Of a stretch of 59,608 nt of DNA, positions 56,005 to 59,608 are shown one piece after another (position 1 is the stretch's first letter; every line of letters begins with the position of its first letter). The notes below the pieces were generated by a model, which did not search any database, was not told where the DNA came from, and saw only the letters and a list, made by a program, of their open reading frames with translations. Position numbers and translations under genes: made by a program. Source of the DNA: a virus; the IMG/VR virus record IMGVR_UViG_3300043602_000092, positions 1-59,608 of that record. One strand, given 5' to 3'.

Positions 56005-56169
56005 ATGAGCATCGAAATCAAAACCGCACCCACGGGCGCGGCTGGGCGATCAAGGTACTACAAAGGCCTCCTCGTAATGCGGGGACCGCGCGACCGCATA
56101 GTTTTTGAATATCTGGCCCCGCCTGAAACGGGTTTGGTTTGCAACGCAACAGGGGAGCATGGCCTTTGA
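56005..56169 (+). CDS. Hypothetical protein, 54 aa
   Basis: Small basic beta-type protein (RSRYYKGLLVMRGPRDRIVF). GAGAGGGTCGG lies before the ATG. The stop overlaps the TTG start of the ParB-like gene. Unknown. Confidence 0.5.
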   Translation: MSIEIKTAPTGAAGRSRYYKGLLVMRGPRDRIVFEYLAPPETGLVCNATGEHGL

Positions 56170-56915
56170 GCTTGGCGATTGATCGCGACGATGGCCCCGG
56201 ATCGGGCCTCACCTATCGGCCCATTGGCGACCTGAGGGCCTATGCCCGCAATAGCCGCACCCATACTGCGGAACAGGTGCTGGAGATTGCGGGATCAATC
56301 CGGGGATGGGGATGGACCATGCCCGTTCTGGTCGATCCGACCGGGGAGATTATCGCGGGGCACGGGCGGGTGCTGGCGGCGGACCTGATCTATCAGGGCC
56401 GCGACGGCAACCCGGCGGGCACCCTGAGGATGGCGACGGGCGAGGCGATCCCGGCGGGGATGATCCCGGTGCTGATCGCGGCGGGATGGACCCCGGAGCA
56501 GACGCGGGCCTATGTGATTGCGGACAATAAGATCGGTGAGAACGCGGGCTGGGATCAGGAAATCCTCCGGGTCGAGTTGAATGACCTGAGGGAACTTGGT
56601 GTCGATCTGGGCACCTTGGGCTTCGATGAAGCGGACTTGCGGGAACTCGCCATCGGGGTCGAGGCGTTGGGCGCGATGCCGGAACTGAATAGCGGTGAGC
56701 GCTCAGAGTTTCGCGAGATGACATTCGTGCTGCTGGCCGACCAGGCGGACGCAGTTGCCGAGGCGGTGAAGTTGGCGGTCGAGGTGCTGGGTCCGCTGAC
56801 CGATGCGAACCGGAACCAGAACCGGAACGGCAATGGTCTGGCAGAGGTGTGCCGTGCGTATCTGGCGGCGGCCCATGATGACGAACCGGACATGAGGCCG
56901 CGCGACGAGAATTGA
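56166..56915 (+). CDS. ParB/sulfiredoxin-like nuclease-fold protein, 249 aa
   Basis: YRPIGDLRAYARNSRTHTAE, SIRGWGWTMPVLVDPTGEII, then GHGRVLAADL is the ParB-N order (with GHGR as box II) of the group found beside phage DNA-modification genes. The C-terminal 120 residues have VIADNKIGENAGWDQEIL. TTG 56166 is chosen as start (AGGGGAG upstream, TTGA overlap). It may mark or nick DNA for the Mom-like protein encoded downstream; that is inference. Confidence 0.82.
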   Translation: MSLAIDRDDGPGSGLTYRPIGDLRAYARNSRTHTAEQVLEIAGSIRGWGWTMPVLVDPTGEIIAGHGRVLAADLIYQGRDGNPAGTLRMATGEAIPAGMIPVLIAAGWTPEQTRAYVIADNKIGENAGWDQEILRVELNDLRELGVDLGTLGFDEADLRELAIGVEALGAMPELNSGERSEFREMTFVLLADQADAVAEAVKLAVEVLGPLTDANRNQNRNGNGLAEVCRAYLAAAHDDEPDMRPRDEN

Positions 56916-56936
56916 ACCACAACAGGGAGAAGGCGG

Positions 56937-57110
56937 ATGGCTAAAGTTGAACCCAAGATGACGAAGAATGCGATGGCGGCGGCGATCCTCGCGATGCCCT
57001 ATGGCGAATTGATCAAGGTCGCGGAGCAGTTGGCCGACATCAAACTGTCGCGCCTTGAGACGCGCGAGGATTTTGCAAAGCTCCTGCACGATTGGGCGGA
57101 CGGGCAATGA
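56937..57110 (+). CDS. Hypothetical protein, 57 aa
   Basis: A helical small protein (AILAMPYGELIKVAEQLADI) coupled by ATGA to the Mom-like gene. In Mu the gene before mom is com, a zinc-finger translation factor; this one has no Cys, so it is only a positional parallel. AGGGAGAAGGCGG precedes the ATG. Confidence 0.6.
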   Translation: MAKVEPKMTKNAMAAAILAMPYGELIKVAEQLADIKLSRLETREDFAKLLHDWADGQ

Positions 57111-57829
57111 CCGCGTTGGTGAATGCCAAGTCGATCAGGCTTGAGCCGATTGAGAAGCGCGATGCCGACGCCTTGGTGAAGCGGGTCCACTATTCGGGCA
57201 AGTATGTTCGGAACTCGTCGCTATCGCTGGGCGTCTTTCTCAACGGTCGCCTTGAAGGCGCGATGCAGTTCGGATCGTCGCTCGACAAGTCGAACGTCAT
57301 AGGTCTGGTGAGGGATACGCCGTGGAATGGATTTCTCGAATTAAACCGGATGGCGTTCAGCGACGTCTTGCCGAGGAACTCCGAAAGCCGCGCGCTGGGG
57401 ATCGCGCTGCGGATGATCAAGAAAAGTTATCCGCACATCGAGTGGGTGGTGAGCTTCGCGGACGCCTGCCAGTGTGGCGACGGGACTATCTATCGAGCCT
57501 CAGGGTTCGTCCTCACCAAGATCAGGGTGAACAAGGACGTGCTGCGATTTCCGGACGGGACCATCGGGCACAAGATGACGCAAGTGACGGGGAAAAATAG
57601 GCTTGCGCACTTCGCGAAGAACGGCGGCCTCTGGTCGGGATCAGGCGATGCGATCCCCGGCTTCATGCTGCGCTATATGTATTTCATCCACCCGACTGCA
57701 CGCGGGCGCCTGACCGTTGCAGAGGTTCCCTTCTCAGAGATAGACGCAAAGGGAGCGGGGATGTACAAGGGCAAGCCGATTGTGCGTGGGAAGCAGGCGA
57801 TGACCGGGCACCACCCGGAACAGCGGTGA
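57107..57829 (+). CDS. Mom-like DNA-modification protein 2, 240 aa
   Basis: The family order is clear: HYSGKYVRNSSLSLGVFLNG, FLELNRMAFSD, EWVVSFADACQCGDGTIYRA, then SGF. It matches Mu Mom better than protein 1 (SFAD and GTIYRA). The C-terminal LRYMYFIHPTARGRLTV is common to these proteins. It would alter adenine in phage DNA. It is the last rightward gene, with ParB-like two genes upstream. Confidence 0.82.
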   Translation: MTALVNAKSIRLEPIEKRDADALVKRVHYSGKYVRNSSLSLGVFLNGRLEGAMQFGSSLDKSNVIGLVRDTPWNGFLELNRMAFSDVLPRNSESRALGIALRMIKKSYPHIEWVVSFADACQCGDGTIYRASGFVLTKIRVNKDVLRFPDGTIGHKMTQVTGKNRLAHFAKNGGLWSGSGDAIPGFMLRYMYFIHPTARGRLTVAEVPFSEIDAKGAGMYKGKPIVRGKQAMTGHHPEQR

Positions 57830-57865
57830 GGCAGCGACAACCCCCACGCTCCAATCGGTCTTGAT

Positions 57866-58027
57866 TTACTCGTTGGAAGTGGTGACCTGATCCTTGGGAA
57901 CGCACTTTTCCGAGCCGTCCTGCAAGGTGACGACAACCTGATCCTCGTCGCCGTCCTTGAAGCCTTCGTCGCCTTTCTTGGCGGGGCGTGAGCTTCGGAT
58001 CGGTCGGCCTTGATAGGTCTGTGGCAT
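57866..58027 (-). CDS. Hypothetical protein, 53 aa
   Basis: A basic front followed by acidic KDGDEDQVVVTLQDGSEKCV. GGAGGAAAT precedes the ATG. It is the last leftward gene before the convergent boundary with the Mom-like gene, only about 36 bases away. Unknown. Confidence 0.6.
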   Translation of the reverse strand: MPQTYQGRPIRSSRPAKKGDEGFKDGDEDQVVVTLQDGSEKCVPKDQVTTSNE

Positions 58028-58160
58028 TGTATTTCCTCCGGTTTTCGCAACGGCAGGGGTGCCGTCGCGATCACAACGCGGATGGAACCGGAGAGTTGCA
58101 CCGAGTGCAGTGCGTTCGTGCGTGGTGGTCCTGGGTCCGCCTGGGTCCGCGAAGCACTAT

Positions 58161-58361
58161 TCAGTGCAGACCTTGCTCATCGACAATCTCGCCGTTGCTG
58201 ATCGCGACATGCGCGACACCGCAGTCATGGCGCACGCAGTTGATCTGGATGCCATCCACCGTCAGGCCGACCTCAAGCCGCGCAAAGTCGCGGGCCGATA
58301 TGTCGCGCGGCATCTCCTCAAGGCAGCGGCGGCAGTGCAGGAACGAAACTATTTCTGCCAT
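58161..58361 (-). CDS. Cys/His-rich protein, 66 aa
   Basis: HCRRC, then later NCVRHDC form a likely zinc site (CxxC ... CxxHxC). A compact helix-strand protein of this type is common in phage accessory blocks. It overlaps the upstream gene by 13 bases. Unknown. Confidence 0.65.
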   Translation of the reverse strand: MAEIVSFLHCRRCLEEMPRDISARDFARLEVGLTVDGIQINCVRHDCGVAHVAISNGEIVDEQGLH

Positions 58362-58594
58362 TGCACCGTTCCCGTCTTGCGGCCATCCGAGCCGTAGACC
58401 GTGGTCGTATTGCCTGAGGTTGTGGAGCGGGCCTGCACCTTGCCATCGGCACCGTAGTAGGTGGTGTGGCCTTGGCTATCGGTGAGTGCGCGACCGGCGT
58501 TGCGGCCATCGGCCCCATAGAATTGCTTCTGTTGCTCTGCCGATGCCGCATCCGATGCGAGCAACAGGAAAGCGACGGCGAGTAGTCTGGTCAT
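58349..58594 (-). CDS. Exported repeat protein, 81 aa
   Basis: A signal peptide (TRLLAVAFLLLASDAASA) is followed by four YGADGR/YGSDGR-type repeats. Mature size about 60 residues. Such proteins occur in alphaproteobacterial phages and chromosomes; the repeats recall short YD-like repeats. Periplasmic or secreted location expected. AAAGGAGAAC precedes the ATG. Confidence 0.7.
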   Translation of the reverse strand: MTRLLAVAFLLLASDAASAEQQKQFYGADGRNAGRALTDSQGHTTYYGADGKVQARSTTSGNTTTVYGSDGRKTGTVQWQK

Positions 58595-59067
58595 GCGAGG
58601 GTTCTCCTTTTGTTGAGCAGCCAATCCTGACCGGCCTCAAGGCCAAGCTCGTAAAGTTTCGGGGCGGTCTTTCGTGCGTAATAGTAGTCGAGCAGGCCAT
58701 AGACCCGGTTGCGGGTGACGGCTCGATGGAGATAGTCCGTTCGGAACGGCACCCCGAAATAGTCGGTGATGTGGCCGTCTGAGTTATCAATGGTCGGATC
58801 GACCACCACGCCTTCCTCGTCAATGCACCATGCGTGATCGAGCGGCACCCCGTGGCAGGAAATCTTGCCCTCGACATAGGTGAGGTGAGGGAAGTCCAGC
58901 GTGAGAAGGGTGGCGTTCTGATAGCACTGCTTCTGCACCATGCGGGGCAGGGCATACGAGTGCGGCCCGATGGGATAGTCGCGGCCATGCTTCAACAGGA
59001 AGGCGGTCGGCGCATTGCCGGGGAAGTGGCGGTCTATCGCCTCAAGGTATTCTCGCAACTGGCTCAT
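58591..59067 (-). CDS. Cys-His-Asp protein (transglutaminase-like candidate), 158 aa
   Basis: KQCYQNATLL, VPLDHAWCID and VVDPTID supply Cys, His and Asp in the order of transglutaminase/papain-like enzymes and lie within segments shared by a group of bacterial and phage proteins. No signal peptide is seen. A cysteine peptidase or acyl-transfer role is inference. It is coupled to neighbours by four-base overlaps. Confidence 0.6.
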   Translation of the reverse strand: MSQLREYLEAIDRHFPGNAPTAFLLKHGRDYPIGPHSYALPRMVQKQCYQNATLLTLDFPHLTYVEGKISCHGVPLDHAWCIDEEGVVVDPTIDNSDGHITDYFGVPFRTDYLHRAVTRNRVYGLLDYYYARKTAPKLYELGLEAGQDWLLNKRRTLA

Positions 59068-59483
59068 CGTTTCATTCCATGCGGGGCGGGATCGGGCCAC
59101 TTCCAGATCAGTTCGCCATTGAAGGCCATCGTGGGTCGGAGGATGTCACCGGCCTGAATGTGCGCCTCGACATCATTCGCGCCGAGATAGAAGAACGGCG
59201 TCGGCAATTGCGACCGCATCAGGTCGATGGTTTCGCCTGCTTCGCCCACGCCATAGAACAGCGCCGGACCCGCGATCAGGGTTTTGCCGATACTGAAATA
59301 GGATTGCTCCGCAGGCGGCACGAACAGGCCGAACTCATAGACGCAGTAACCGACGCTGCGCGCGAGCATCCCGTGGTCGATGGAGCCGGGATCAAGGCCC
59401 GCCGCGCGCTTCGCGGTATCAATGTCGGGGAAGTCCTGCGTGGACCATGCGCGGTGTTTCGGATTAACGATCACATATTTCAT
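59064..59483 (-). CDS. Hypothetical protein, 139 aa
   Basis: A mixed protein with a hydrophobic middle (FYGVGEAGETIDLMRSQLPT) and a C-terminal Trp/Pro part. The start MKYV at 59483 lies inside the zinc-ribbon gene's 3' end (overlap 20 bases). Not recognised. Confidence 0.65.
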   Translation of the reverse strand: MKYVIVNPKHRAWSTQDFPDIDTAKRAAGLDPGSIDHGMLARSVGYCVYEFGLFVPPAEQSYFSIGKTLIAGPALFYGVGEAGETIDLMRSQLPTPFFYLGANDVEAHIQAGDILRPTMAFNGELIWKWPDPAPHGMKR

Positions 59484-59608
59484 CTGGCCCTCCATCGACA
59501 ACCGTCACATTGGTGACTTTCAATTCGACAACCTCGACGCCCTCCATGAGGCATTCGCCGCAGTTGATGCGCGGGGCGGTCTTATCGACCACCGTGTTAC
59601 TGATTGCG
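59464..59608 (-). CDS. Zinc-ribbon microprotein, part after the contig join
   Basis: This holds the 3' end of the gene that starts at 168, finishing with EICDR and stop TAA at 59466-59464. The bases from 59482 on duplicate 1-127. In the closed genome it is a single 61-residue gene. Confidence 0.7.
   Translation of the reverse strand, partial: AISNTVVDKTAPRINCGECLMEGVEVVELKVTNVTVVDGGPDEICDR
59482..59608. repeat. 127-bp terminal direct repeat, right copy
   Basis: This is identical to 1-127 and should be removed on circularisation. Confidence 0.9.

Noticed and set aside
58130-58152. Direct repeat CTGGGTCCGC x2 as part of a CRISPR or att site
   Set aside because: Only two adjacent copies without spacers; too short for a site claim.

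Overview
This window is one complete, GC-rich tailed-phage genome. The first 127 bases (1-127) recur exactly as the last 127 (59482-59608), so the contig closes on itself; after removing one copy the genome is 59,481 bp. One small zinc-ribbon gene crosses the join. The host is probably an alphaproteobacterium. Signs are a GcrA-like cell-cycle regulator, an exported protein with an alphaproteobacterial-style PEP-CTERM tail, many ATGA/GTGA start-stop overlaps, and strong purine-rich ribosome sites. No integrase, transposase, partition pair or tRNA gene was seen, so a temperate lifestyle is not supported by the sequence.

Layout. (1) A leftward block runs from 6450 down through the join to 57866. 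It holds mostly small accessory genes: a GS-like amidoligase, a gamma-glutamylcyclotransferase (GGCT), an XRE regulator, a GNAT-like protein, several zinc-finger microproteins and a Cys-His-Asp protein. (2) A rightward late operon (6589-36499) encodes terminase, portal, ClpP-type protease, decoration and major capsid proteins (lambda-like head). A contractile Mu-like tail follows: sheath, tube, frameshifted chaperone, tape measure with two wall-degrading domains, and gp43-gp48-like baseplate proteins. Fibres and a lysis cassette end the operon. Two glycan/nucleotide-type enzymes sit between sheath and tube. (3) A leftward early block (43360-36707) carries a DUF932 protein, a RecE-like nuclease, RecT, an XRE regulator, an HNH-like protein and small unknowns. 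(4) A rightward early/middle block (43499-57829) starts with a Cro-like HTH. It includes GcrA-like, RuvC-like, primase, helicase, a C5-cytosine methyltransferase, ParB-like and two separate Mom-like proteins. A PEP-CTERM exported protein lies within it, and one DUF6551/ParB-like gene (47012-47992) runs leftward.

Regulation. Six intergenic or unit-head sites share a palindromic core AAGG-N3-CCTT, usually extended to GATAAGG-N3-CCTTGCC. They stand upstream of the early and accessory units and are the best candidate operators. Five leftward genes carry a second repeated leader, a GC-rich hairpin followed by AGGGGTCAG. At least eight genes use the same ribosome site, GGAGCAAG. A roughly 340-bp non-coding, strongly structured stretch precedes the primase gene (48985-49326).

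Best candidates for something new are the amidoligase-GGCT pair, the two Mom-like proteins beside a methyltransferase whose gene also carries a long second reading frame, the phage-borne PEP-CTERM protein, the shared operator system, and the structured region before the primase.
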